NCBI GenBank assembly: GCA_964369475.1
Contig: CAYJFK010000037.1
Span: 1-23,453 of the forward strand
DNA: 23,453 bases
From: CAYJFK01 sp964369475
GTDB lineage: Bacteria > Bacillota > Clostridia > Oscillospirales > Feifaniaceae
Direction of reading: 5' to 3'
The translations under genes and the position numbers were made by a program. Of this stretch, positions 1 through 6,661 are shown piece by piece (the stretch's first letter is position 1; the number at the start of each line of letters is the position of its first letter). The notes under the pieces were generated by a model. It had not been told where the DNA came from, searched no databases, and saw nothing but the letters and a program-made list of their open reading frames with translations.

Positions 1-98
1 ATCAGCTTTAGCTGATTTCTCAGCTTGGAGAAAACACTTTTTCTCCAAGCTGACGACAGCATGAAAAAAATTCATGCTGTCGTTTGATTTGGAGAAAA
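1..98 (-). terminator. Hairpin cluster downstream of the PLP enzyme gene; includes GGAGAAAAC-type repeat arms
   Basis: Three perfect hairpins follow the minus-strand gene that stops at 100. Positions 53-65 pair with 71-83 (13 bp, A5 loop), 21-34 pair with 39-52 (14 bp, CACT loop), and 1-7 pair with 10-16. The first hairpin read by the polymerase leaving the gene is 83-53, so termination there is plausible, although the T-tract lies in the loop rather than after the stem. The 21-52 stem carries the motif TTGGAGAAAAC, which recurs at 90-98 beside the stop codon and in the folP-folB spacer (5179-5230). Confidence 0.6.
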
Positions 99-99
99 C

Positions 100-1299
100 T
101 TAGTTGCCGTAGGCTGCCTTTAGTGCATTTTTGAAATCGTTTATAATGTCGGTTTCGTTTTCTGTGCCGATTGAAATGCGAAGGTGGCCGTCGGTTATGC
201 CCATTGCAAGGCGCTCCTCGGGGGTCATGTGGCTGTGCGAGCTTAGAGCAGGGTAGGACATTGTCGTTCTATATCCGCCGAGCGTCATTGCGTAGTGGCA
301 AACTTGAAGGTTGCGCATAAATGTGTTCATCTTGGCTCTGTCCTCGTCCAAAACAAGTGTTAGCATTGCGCCAAAGTGACTGCCAAACTGCGCCTTTGCA
401 AGCTCGTGACCTGCGTGAGTTTCGAGCGAGGGGTGGAGCACTTCTTTTACATAGGGGCAGTCCTTTAGTGCATGTGCAAGAGCGGCGGCATTTTCTGCCT
501 GTTTTTTAATGCGAAGCTCTAATGTGCGTATGCCACGGCAGACGAGCCAAGCGCTAAATGCATCGGCTTGTGAGCCGAGGAGCAGTTGGATTGCGTAGAC
601 CTTTTTTATAAGATGAGCAGGGCCTGTAACGGCGCCGCACACAGCGTCGCTATGGCCGTTTGCAAATTTTGTAAGGCTGTTTACAACTATGTCTGCGCCA
701 AGGGAGAGCGGTTTTACAAGTGCGCCTGTCATAAATGTGTTGTCTATAACAAGAAGTGCGCCGCCTTTGTGGGCGATGTCGGAAATGCCCTTTATATCCA
801 TAACCTTTATCATGGGATTGGAGACAGTCTCGGAGTAGAGCATGACGGTGTTGGCCTTCATGTTTGCCTCTACTTCGGCGAGATTTGTAAAGTCGACAAA
901 GGTTGTCTCGACACCGTAGTGAGCTAAAATATGTGTAAAAATCTCGACAGTTTCGCCATATAGCGTCTTGTCGGACAGGATGTGGTCGCCTGACTTTGTA
1001 AGTGCGATAATGGTGCTCGATATTGCCGCCATGCCGCTCGAGCAGGCAACAGAATCCTCGCCGCCCTCCACATAGCTCATGAGCTCGGCGAGCGCTGTAC
1101 GATTGGGGTTGCCGTTACGGTTGTAGCAAAAGCCGCCCTCGTCGTATCTGTCTTGCAGGTCTTGCAAATCGTGTACGTTGTGTGCGGTAGAGAGGTGGAT
1201 CGGCAGTGCCTCTGGGTTGGAAGTGCTTTTTTGGAAATAGGCACCTGCGTTTAGGATGTTTGTCTCGAAACCTAAGGTTGGATCGAACTCTTTGAACAT
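100..1299 (-). CDS. PLP-dependent Cys/Met metabolism enzyme (cystathionine gamma-lyase/synthase or methionine gamma-lyase family)
   Basis: This 399-residue cytosolic enzyme belongs to the PLP-dependent trans-sulfuration family, whose members make or break C-S bonds at the gamma carbon of homocysteine, cystathionine or methionine derivatives. Visible family landmarks are the YNRNGNP phosphate-contact segment of the neighbouring subunit (59-65), the SSGMAA segment (88-92), the cofactor-contacting Asp in VIDNTF (D186), the Schiff-base lysine in SLTKF (K211) and a C-terminal LRISIGTE segment. Length is normal. The ATG at 1299 follows an AGGAGG box at close to ideal spacing, and the gene has its own promoter with an overlapping inverted repeat. 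The residue after LYG is Glu116, where Pseudomonas methionine gamma-lyase has its substrate-specificity Cys116. A canonical methionine gamma-lyase is therefore not assured and the exact substrate is open. It is probably monocistronic, with hairpins downstream. Confidence 0.88.
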   Translation of the reverse strand: MFKEFDPTLGFETNILNAGAYFQKSTSNPEALPIHLSTAHNVHDLQDLQDRYDEGGFCYNRNGNPNRTALAELMSYVEGGEDSVACSSGMAAISSTIIALTKSGDHILSDKTLYGETVEIFTHILAHYGVETTFVDFTNLAEVEANMKANTVMLYSETVSNPMIKVMDIKGISDIAHKGGALLVIDNTFMTGALVKPLSLGADIVVNSLTKFANGHSDAVCGAVTGPAHLIKKVYAIQLLLGSQADAFSAWLVCRGIRTLELRIKKQAENAAALAHALKDCPYVKEVLHPSLETHAGHELAKAQFGSHFGAMLTLVLDEDRAKMNTFMRNLQVCHYAMTLGGYRTTMSYPALSSHSHMTPEERLAMGITDGHLRISIGTENETDIINDFKNALKAAYGN

Positions 1300-1320
1300 G
1301 TGTAATACCTCCTGTTTAAT
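1300..1320 (-). promoter_or_regulatory. Ribosome binding site and short leader of the PLP enzyme gene
   Basis: Read on the minus strand, AGGAGGT precedes the ATG at 1299 by about 7 nt. This fixes the start codon. Confidence 0.7.
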
Positions 1321-1340
1321 TATAATAATGAATGATTATA

Positions 1341-1364
1341 TATAGTAATGATACCATTACTATA
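1341..1364. promoter_or_regulatory. Perfect inverted repeat over the -10 region (operator candidate)
   Basis: Arms TATAGTAATG (1341-1350) and CATTACTATA (1355-1364) are perfect reverse complements separated by 4 bp. The repeat covers the -10 box and half of the spacer, where bound protein would block RNA polymerase. A dimeric repressor is the natural inference. I do not recognise the motif as a named regulon box, and no regulator gene is adjacent. Confidence 0.6.
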
Positions 1365-1376
1365 TGCATGTGTCAA
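1348..1376 (-). promoter_or_regulatory. Sigma-A promoter of the PLP enzyme gene
   Basis: On the minus strand TTGACA (1376-1371) is followed by a 17-bp spacer and TATCAT (1353-1348). This is a perfect -35 and a five-of-six -10 at the optimal distance. Transcription should begin near 1341, leaving a leader of about 40 nt, too short for a SAM riboswitch or T-box. Confidence 0.8.
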
Positions 1377-1456
1377 CGACTGAAAAAGCGTATTTTGCTG
1401 TGGTTATTATTTCTTGCGTTAAGCTGTGCTGATAAGTAAAGGGCTTGGAAAAAAGC

Positions 1457-1498
1457 AAAACAAGAGGCACCTTGCGCATTGAAAGTGCCTCTTGTTTT
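1457..1498 (-). terminator. Rho-independent terminator of the LURP-one-related gene
   Basis: A 14-bp perfect stem pairs 1457-1470 with 1485-1498 across a 14-nt loop. It lies 44 bp beyond the stop of the gene at 1542. On the minus strand the stem ends in TTTT and is followed by GCTTTTTT. Confidence 0.8.
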
Positions 1499-1541
1499 TG
1501 TCTATGTAGTTTGATGCCACCCAAAGTAGCTTTTTGGGAAT

Positions 1542-2633
1542 TTAATCGGGTATATCTGTCGTGTCTCGCCTTAGTTCTCTGGCCGCCATTACGGCAAGGC
1601 CTGCTATTAAGGGGAGGTGTCTGTCTTCTCTTACGTGTAAAACAAAGTTGTCGAATACCAAATTGTGCAGGTTTATGTTAAGTCGTTCTGCAATTGTGGC
1701 GATTACCTTGCCGTTTAGCTTTACAATATTGTTGACGCCGAGCGTGTCGTTTATGCTCTTCATCTCGAGTGTGCCGTCTGTCGTCTCCATGACAAATGTG
1801 TCGTGGGTGAAGTCGATCTTTTGTTTAAATGTGCCGTACTCGTTGCCGTATAGGTAAAAGTCGTAGTTGTCGAGGAAGTGGAGCAGTCTTTTTGTGATTT
1901 TAAATACCGTCTCGCCGCTCTTATAATCCTTCATGTAAAATGTCTTCATTGGGAAGGTGCTGTCTATTTCATAAAGTGGGTTGCCGTCGAAATCGGTTAG
2001 ATAAAAGCGCTGACCCGTTACTTTAAAATCTTCGTTAAAGAAGTAGACCTTGCCCTCTGTGCTACCTGTTGGGAAAGAGTTTACAGCGCCTGTCATTGCA
2101 AATGTGTCAAGGACGTGGAAAATGTCGTCCAGTGCGCTCTGGGTGAGGAGGGAGTAGCAAACGGCATCTTGGTCTGACAATATGTTAAATGTCTGCTCGG
2201 GGGTCTCGAGTCGCCACATTTCCTCTTTTGGGCCATCTATAAAGCCTGCGATGGGGTTTGAGGCTATAAAGAATTTGCCGAACATTTTGTGCATGTAGAG
2301 AAAGTCGCCATTTACGGTAGGGCCAAAGATGAGACATTTGCCCTTGATGGTTTTTATCTTGCCAAGCCACGGTTTGCCCAAAACGGAGTCCTTGTCTTTA
2401 AATGTATTGTAGAAGTCCTCTATCGTTTTGTTTTGGTCGTTTGTCAGCTGTTTTGTCGAGCTAACCGCATCATTGTATGTCTTGGGGCTCGACATGATGT
2501 AGAAGGTAACGCCGGCAATTAGTATAATAGTTCCTATAACGATGGAAAATGTTTCGAAGTCGCCGAGATACATAACATAAAAGGAAAAGAGAGCTATTAT
2601 TACACTTATTACCTTTGCAAAAAATGACTTCAT
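1542..2633 (-). CDS. Membrane-anchored LURP-one-related (tubby-like fold) protein
   Basis: This is a 363-residue protein of unknown function. Residues about 5-48 form two hydrophobic segments (FFAKVISVIIALFSFYVMYL and FSIVIGTIILIAGVTFYIM), so the N-terminus is membrane-embedded. Residues about 200-355 read as the beta-rich LURP-one-related fold, related to tubby/scramblase domains: DFKVTGQRFYLTDFDGNPL, KSGETVFKITKRLLHFL, then a FVLHVREDRHLPLIAGLAVMA helix at the end. The assignment rests on pattern recognition of repeated F-x-I-x-D/x-G-N-x-L strands, not on a search. The middle (about 60-190) is unassigned. A GAGGTG box precedes the ATG at 2633. The gene follows the CPBP gene by 63 bp and ends in a terminator, so the two may be co-transcribed. 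Confidence 0.7.
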   Translation of the reverse strand: MKSFFAKVISVIIALFSFYVMYLGDFETFSIVIGTIILIAGVTFYIMSSPKTYNDAVSSTKQLTNDQNKTIEDFYNTFKDKDSVLGKPWLGKIKTIKGKCLIFGPTVNGDFLYMHKMFGKFFIASNPIAGFIDGPKEEMWRLETPEQTFNILSDQDAVCYSLLTQSALDDIFHVLDTFAMTGAVNSFPTGSTEGKVYFFNEDFKVTGQRFYLTDFDGNPLYEIDSTFPMKTFYMKDYKSGETVFKITKRLLHFLDNYDFYLYGNEYGTFKQKIDFTHDTFVMETTDGTLEMKSINDTLGVNNIVKLNGKVIATIAERLNINLHNLVFDNFVLHVREDRHLPLIAGLAVMAARELRRDTTDIPD

Positions 2634-2696
2634 TAATTACACCTCTTTCTTATTTTAACCCATAAAAAATGGGCGAAATTTTAGCTAAAGTAGCCA

Positions 2697-3383
2697 TTAA
2701 CCGATGACGCCAAAGAGATGAAAGCCCACTATGTTTATTGCGATATTTGCAAACATGTGAACCATCCACGACAGGTATATGTTGTCGTACATATCGCTTA
2801 GCACGTTGAATATTAAGCCGCCTATTATTAGAGCGAGCACCATTAAGGCAAAGAGTGCTATGTCGAACCACCATATCATCATGGCGACGTGATATAGCGA
2901 GAATACTATCGAGCTAAATGCGTGGGCGACCCATTTTGGGGCGTGGTCACGCAGCTTTAAAAAGGCGACGCCACGGAAGAAAAATTCCTCTAAAAAGGAG
3001 TTGACTATTGCTATATAAACGCTGACAAATATAAAATTGTCGGCAGTAATTGCCATGCTTTCTGTTAGTGATTCGGTTATTGCCGTAAGGTCGAAAAAAC
3101 TGCCGAGCAAAAAATAGGAGAGCAAAATAACCGAGAATATCGCACCGCTTAGGGCGACCGTTACCGGCACTCCTTTTTTGTTTACGGCAAAGAGCGTTTT
3201 GTAGTTTAGGTTTGGGATTATCTTAATAAGCGAGAGCGAAATGCCGACAAAGGTGATTATTTTTATTGTCGATTTAACGACATATTCAGGGCGCAAAATG
3301 GCATCTACATATGCCATTACTATGCACCCTAATATAACGGCAAGCATTAAGGCTCTTGCCTCGGGGGCTATTTTGGTTTTCAT
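2697..3383 (-). CDS. CPBP-family intramembrane glutamic protease (Abi/CAAX-like)
   Basis: A 228-residue polytopic membrane protein with the CPBP (formerly Abi/CAAX protease) signature. EExxxR is visible as EEFFFR (E132, E133, R137), a second conserved His occurs in SLYHVAM (H165), and a third motif is WMVHMFANI (H209). About six or seven hydrophobic helices are visible. Family members are membrane glutamic endopeptidases involved in prenyl-protein processing, bacteriocin self-immunity or signalling. The substrate here is unknown. The ATG at 3383 follows a GGAGA box. There is no bacteriocin-like small ORF next door that I can support, so immunity is not implied. The downstream LURP-one-related gene is a likely operon partner. 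Confidence 0.87.
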   Translation of the reverse strand: MKTKIAPEARALMLAVILGCIVMAYVDAILRPEYVVKSTIKIITFVGISLSLIKIIPNLNYKTLFAVNKKGVPVTVALSGAIFSVILLSYFLLGSFFDLTAITESLTESMAITADNFIFVSVYIAIVNSFLEEFFFRGVAFLKLRDHAPKWVAHAFSSIVFSLYHVAMMIWWFDIALFALMVLALIIGGLIFNVLSDMYDNIYLSWMVHMFANIAINIVGFHLFGVIG

Positions 3384-3403
3384 ATATTCTCCGTTTCTAT
3401 TTT

Positions 3404-3443
3404 GGGGATAGGGTGGCTGTGGGGGGGGCGGTTGAGGGAGGGG
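3404..3443 (+). other. G-quadruplex-forming motif in the CPBP upstream region
   Basis: Plus-strand G-runs at 3404-3407, 3411-3413, 3421-3428, 3435-3437 and 3439-3443 are separated by 3, 7, 6-7 and 1 nt. This satisfies the G3+N1-7 pattern. The motif lies 21-60 bp before the CPBP start codon, with the G-rich strand as transcription template. Confidence 0.45.
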
Positions 3444-3450
3444 GCGGCTG

Positions 3451-3576
3451 TATGGGCGGTATGTCTTCTATAAAAGTTAAGCAGTAGACATGCCGCCCAT
3501 ATCCTTTGCGGCGAAGGCGGCCGTTACAGCGAGCTATGCTTTTGTCGCCGCAAAGGGGGTTCTTCCTAGGAAGAAC
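3451..3576. repeat. Cluster of three intergenic hairpins after folK
   Basis: Positions 3451-3466 pair with 3486-3501 (16 bp, one G-T). Positions 3504-3514 pair with 3545-3555 (11 bp, perfect), and 3559-3576 is an 18-bp perfect palindrome. They fill the 228-bp gap between the folK-Nudix stop and the CPBP start and may end the fol transcript. None is followed by a T-tract on the minus strand, so a simple terminator is not certain. Confidence 0.6.
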
Positions 3577-3611
3577 AGAGCCGCCCCGAGTTTGCGGGGG
3601 GGCAGAGGCGG

Positions 3612-4646
3612 TTATTTGCTCCATTCCATGCCGGTCATGTTGTGCCATGCTTTTAGTATGCCGAGTGCTGTTTTGCCGTCGCAGATTTCGCCTGCCATTA
3701 TGCGGCCGACCGCCTCTTTAAGCGGCATTTTAAAGACAGACAAAAATTCGCCCTCGTCGAGCTCCATTTCTTCAAATGTCAAATCTCTGGCGACGTATAG
3801 ATGTATAATTTCGTTTGTGAATCCTGCACAGGGGTACATAATACCAAGAGACTCGAAGGATGCGGCAACAGCGCCTGTTTCCTCTTTTAGTTCTCTTATG
3901 CCGCAGAGCTTTGGGTCTTCCCCGACCATTAGCGTGCCTGCAGGTATCTCTATTAGCTGGCGTGACATCGGGTAGCGGAACTGGCGCACCAGCAGTACAT
4001 TTTCCTCGTGGTCTATCGCAACGACAGCTACACCCCCTGTGTGCTCGACTACCTCTCTTATTCCGCTCTCGCCATCGGGTAGCAGTACGACATCTCGTCT
4101 TACATTTAGTATCTTTCCCTTGTAAACGCTCTCGCTCTCGCCCTTCATTTCGTAGAAGGACTCGACGGGAAAACTGCCCGAACGCTCGAGCGTATCTCCC
4201 TCCTCCCACTGTGCATCAAAGGAGAAGTCTCCCTTGCCGTCCCAGATTTCGAGGAGCGGTACCATTACAAAGGAGCGTGTCGCCATCTCGGAATGAGGCA
4301 CATGGAGCACTTCTTCGGTACTGCTGTAACCTTCGTATAGCAGCAGGTCTATGTCGAGTGTGCGAGGGCCGTAGCGAACCTCTCTTGTTCTGCCGCATGC
4401 GTCCTCTATTTCGTGCATTTTTTCGAGTAGTTCCATTGGAGATAGCGGAGTGTGGAGCTCGACACAGCAGTTTAGAAAGTCGTCTTGCTCGACAGGCCCC
4501 CAAGGTTTTGTTTTGTATATACTGCTAACAGAGGCGACATTGCTCCCCTCGAGCCCATCGAGGCGGCTAATGCCGTAGCGCAAATAGCCCTCTCTGTCGC
4601 CTATATTTCCGCCGAGTGATAAAAATGCTCTGCGTATATTATTCAT
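3612..4646 (-). CDS. folK: Fusion of HPPK (FolK) with an ADP-ribose-pyrophosphatase-like Nudix hydrolase
   Basis: A 344-residue two-domain protein. Residues 1-135 are 6-hydroxymethyl-7,8-dihydropterin pyrophosphokinase: LSLGGNIGDR, the aromatic KPWGPVEQDDFLN segment, and RYGPRTLDIDLLL, whose D98 and D100 match the Mg-binding pair. Residues about 172-340 are a Nudix hydrolase of the ADP-ribose pyrophosphatase type, with VVLVRQFR-like LLVRQFRYP, IEIPAGTL, and a complete GX5EX7REUXEEXGU box at 237-259 (G237, E243, R251, E252, E255, E256, G258). About 35 linker residues join the domains in one unbroken frame. FolK diphosphorylates the pterin before FolP. The Nudix partner may remove pyrophosphate from dihydroneopterin triphosphate, as FolQ does, or may be an unrelated ADP-ribose hydrolase. 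A GGAG box supports the ATG at 4646. The gene lies 25 bp after folB. Confidence 0.9.
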   Translation of the reverse strand: MNNIRRAFLSLGGNIGDREGYLRYGISRLDGLEGSNVASVSSIYKTKPWGPVEQDDFLNCCVELHTPLSPMELLEKMHEIEDACGRTREVRYGPRTLDIDLLLYEGYSSTEEVLHVPHSEMATRSFVMVPLLEIWDGKGDFSFDAQWEEGDTLERSGSFPVESFYEMKGESESVYKGKILNVRRDVVLLPDGESGIREVVEHTGGVAVVAIDHEENVLLVRQFRYPMSRQLIEIPAGTLMVGEDPKLCGIRELKEETGAVAASFESLGIMYPCAGFTNEIIHLYVARDLTFEEMELDEGEFLSVFKMPLKEAVGRIMAGEICDGKTALGILKAWHNMTGMEWSK

Positions 4647-4671
4647 ATAATGTTCTCCATTTATGTAAATT

Positions 4672-5031
4672 TTATTTTTCTCTGACTACCTGAATTGATA
4701 TATCGCTAAAGGCGACCTCGACAGGTGCTCTCGGCTTGTGAAGTGTTACAGATATTTTTTTTAAAAGCTCGTATTTTGCAAGCAGGCTTACCGCTATTTC
4801 CTCTGCCAGCCGCTCTATCATGAAAAAGGAATTTTCCTCTATAATGCGCACCGTTTCACATGTCGCTTCGCCGTAGTGAATTGTATCTTCCACGTTGTCT
4901 GTAATACAGGCGGTAAAATTGCCGAAAAGTTCCAAGTCGGCGATAAATGGCTGAGGGGTCACTCTCTCGAAGTCGCAAAGCCCGTGGCAAGCCATGGCTG
5001 TTATTCCCTTTATTGTTATCTTATCGTACAT
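4672..5031 (-). CDS. folB: Dihydroneopterin aldolase
   Basis: This 119-residue enzyme cleaves 7,8-dihydroneopterin to 6-hydroxymethyl-7,8-dihydropterin and glycolaldehyde, feeding FolK. Family residues are present: Glu22 in the GLCDFERVTPQPF substrate segment, Tyr53 in IHYGEA, and the catalytic Lys99 in HKPRAPVEVAFSDISI near the C-terminus. Length is typical for a FolB subunit of the octameric enzyme. AAGGAGA precedes the ATG at 5031 by about 6 nt. Unlike its other fol neighbours, it is separated from folP by 206 bp packed with repeats and hairpins. Expression of folB-folK could therefore be attenuated relative to folE-folP, although no internal promoter is clear. Confidence 0.93.
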   Translation of the reverse strand: MYDKITIKGITAMACHGLCDFERVTPQPFIADLELFGNFTACITDNVEDTIHYGEATCETVRIIEENSFFMIERLAEEIAVSLLAKYELLKKISVTLHKPRAPVEVAFSDISIQVVREK

Positions 5032-5048
5032 GATGATCTCCTTTTTAT

Positions 5049-5230
5049 CAGACTAGAGAAAACACTTCAGACTGGAGAAAAACCTAAAATCAAGCCCTTT
5101 CGGAAGGAGGGGGAGCGGCGAGGGGGCACCATCAGGGTGCCCTTCGCCGTTAAATTCCCGCCCCGAGGGCGTTGAAATCAGCTTGGAGAAAACGCTTTTT
5201 CTCCAAACTGAACACTCTTTCTCCAAGCTG
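5049..5230. repeat. 19-bp GGAGAAAAC-type repeats flanking a strong hairpin (folP-folB spacer)
   Basis: Left arm: two tandem units at 5049-5067 and 5068-5085, both beginning CAGACT and containing the GAGAAAAC core. Right arm: 5179-5192 pairs with 5197-5210 (one mismatch), and a further inverted copy lies at 5217-5230. Between them 5116-5121 and 5122-5130 pair with 5135-5142 and 5144-5149, giving a hairpin with ATCA at its tip. The same unit forms the stem at 21-52 of the window. The spacer holds no credible gene. Confidence 0.7.
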
Positions 5231-5237
5231 CTCCTTT

Positions 5238-5930
5238 TTATATTTTTATCCTTGGTATCTCGTGCAGGCGAACCATGGCGACCCCTGCAAGTTCTGCTTG
5301 CTTTGTTATGCGCACTGTCCATTCCGCTTTCGGCTCGGGGAGGAAGGACTTTCTCGAATGGGCGAGCAGTACGGGGTAGCCTGTGTCGACAAGGACATTT
5401 AAATTGTTGACAAGCTCGAAATTTTGCTCCATTGTCTTGCCAAAGCCAATGCCCGGATCGATATAGAGCGGACGTGCTGTTGTAAGGCTTGCCATGTGGC
5501 GAAGGTAGTTTAGTACACGAGAGACAATGTCGGTCTCCTCTGTCACGTCTCCTTCGTTGTGCGTTATAACAATTCCCTTGCCATGCTCCTCCGCTATTTT
5601 AAATAGCTCGATAGAGGGGCGAACGGTATTTATTATGTCTGCCCCTGCAAGCACAGCCTTTAGGGCGACCTCGGGGTGATATGTATCTACCGATATAAGA
5701 GCATCTGTAAGAGGGCGAAGTGCAAGCAGTGTCGGCATGAGCCGAGCGGCCTCTGCCTCTGCCCCTATCTCGACAAAACCGGGGCGGCTCGACTGGCCGC
5801 CAAGATCTATAACGGAAGCTCCGTCCTCGACAAGCTTTAGAGCCGCCCTTACCGCTATGTCGACCGAGCTGTACTTACCACCGTCTGAAAAAGAATCGGG
5901 GGTTAAGTTTATTATTCCCATGTATTTCAA
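5238..5930 (-). CDS. folP: Dihydropteroate synthase, compact and divergent
   Basis: FolP condenses 6-hydroxymethyl-dihydropterin pyrophosphate with p-aminobenzoate. Recognisable active-site segments are IINLTPDSFSDGG (N8), DLGGQSSRPG (D42), SVDT (D82), GADIINTV, IDPGIGFGK (D158), AHSRKSF (K194) and VRLHE (R221, H223). The start is TTG at 5930, chosen because AAGGAGA lies 8 nt upstream. The next in-frame ATG (5921) would be too far away and would remove residues just before the first motif. At 230 residues it is some 40 shorter than usual. The N-terminal lead-in is almost absent and the segment between SRKSF and VRLHE is compressed. GGESTRPG is altered to GGQSSRPG and INDV to INTV, and the usual H-M-x-G loop reads HNEGDV. 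It lies 22 bp after folE. The main catalytic residues persist, so it is probably active. Confidence 0.88.
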   Translation of the reverse strand: MKYMGIINLTPDSFSDGGKYSSVDIAVRAALKLVEDGASVIDLGGQSSRPGFVEIGAEAEAARLMPTLLALRPLTDALISVDTYHPEVALKAVLAGADIINTVRPSIELFKIAEEHGKGIVITHNEGDVTEETDIVSRVLNYLRHMASLTTARPLYIDPGIGFGKTMEQNFELVNNLNVLVDTGYPVLLAHSRKSFLPEPKAEWTVRITKQAELAGVAMVRLHEIPRIKI

Positions 5931-5952
5931 GTGTAGTTCTCCTTTGGTTTTA

Positions 5953-6522
5953 TTATCCCTTTATTATTGCCATTGCCTCTGCCCTTGATCGCATGTCGGA
6001 GCGGAATATGCCCCTTATTGCACTGGTCACTGTGCGTGAGGAGGGCTTGCGCACCCCTCTCATTGTCATGCAGAGATGCTCTGCCTCGACAACGACGCAA
6101 ACGCCTAAGGGGTCTGCCGCCTCCATTATAAAGTCGGCGATGCTACTCGTCATACGTTCTTGAAGTTGGGGGCGATGGGCAAAGTTGTCGACAATTCTTG
6201 CGACTTTGGATAGTCCCATTACCTTTCCCTCTCTTGGGAGGTAGACGACATGAGCCTTGCCAAAGAAGGGGAGAAGGTGATGCTCGCACATCGAATATAC
6301 GGGAATGTCGAGCACTGCTACAAGTTCTTCGTGCTGTTCTTCTTTAAAGAGCTTTATGTGCTCTTTTGGGTCGTCGTACATGCCCGAGAATATTTCGCCA
6401 TACATATCGGCCACCCTGCGTGGGGTCTCTATCAGTCCTTCTCTGTCTGGGTCTTCGCCGATTGCCTCTAAAATATCTCGCACTGCCGACATAATTTTTT
6501 CTTTATTCACACTTTTGTTCAC
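5953..6522 (-). CDS. folE: GTP cyclohydrolase I
   Basis: FolE converts GTP to 7,8-dihydroneopterin triphosphate plus formate, the first step of folate synthesis. The 189-residue protein has the family hallmarks: the zinc ligands C79, H82 and C151 (YSMCEHHLLPF and EHLCMTMRG), the FFGKAHVVYLP strand, LSKVARIVDNFAHRPQLQERM, and the C-terminal RGVRKPSSRTVTSAIRG. Length is normal for type IA. The start is GTG at 6522, supported by GAGGTGG 4-5 nt upstream. The first in-frame ATG lies ten codons inside. It is the first gene of the leftward fol operon, transcribed from a strong sigma-A promoter with a leader of about 100 nt. I do not recognise a tetrahydrofolate riboswitch in that leader. Confidence 0.96.
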   Translation of the reverse strand: MNKSVNKEKIMSAVRDILEAIGEDPDREGLIETPRRVADMYGEIFSGMYDDPKEHIKLFKEEQHEELVAVLDIPVYSMCEHHLLPFFGKAHVVYLPREGKVMGLSKVARIVDNFAHRPQLQERMTSSIADFIMEAADPLGVCVVVEAEHLCMTMRGVRKPSSRTVTSAIRGIFRSDMRSRAEAMAIIKG

Positions 6523-6632
6523 AAAACCACCTCAATTAATATATATAGTTATGATACTGTTCTTTCTTCCGCGGGGTTGCTCCTGTTAAGAATTTGCAAA
6601 AAACTCTTGAAAAATAAATCTTTATATATTAC

Positions 6633-6661
6633 ATTATAAAGGCTACTGGACAATCTTTCAA
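6633..6661 (-). promoter_or_regulatory. Sigma-A promoter of the fol operon
   Basis: On the minus strand TTGAAA (6661-6656), a 17-bp spacer and TATAAT (6638-6633). The start point should lie near 6626, giving a leader of about 104 nt before the folE GTG. Its -35 box lies inside the spacer of the opposing promoter. Confidence 0.75.

Noticed and set aside
586..927. 113-residue Cys-rich plus-strand ORF
   Set aside because: Antisense to the PLP enzyme, whose motifs and binding site are clear. No binding site of its own.
3860..4528. 222-residue plus-strand ORF
   Set aside because: Antisense shadow of the folK-Nudix fusion, Arg/Leu/Pro-rich with no recognisable domain.
6523..6632. Tetrahydrofolate riboswitch in the folE leader
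   Set aside because: The leader is long enough (about 104 nt) but I could not find the conserved cores of the THF riboswitch or a terminator/anti-terminator pair. A covariance-model scan would decide.
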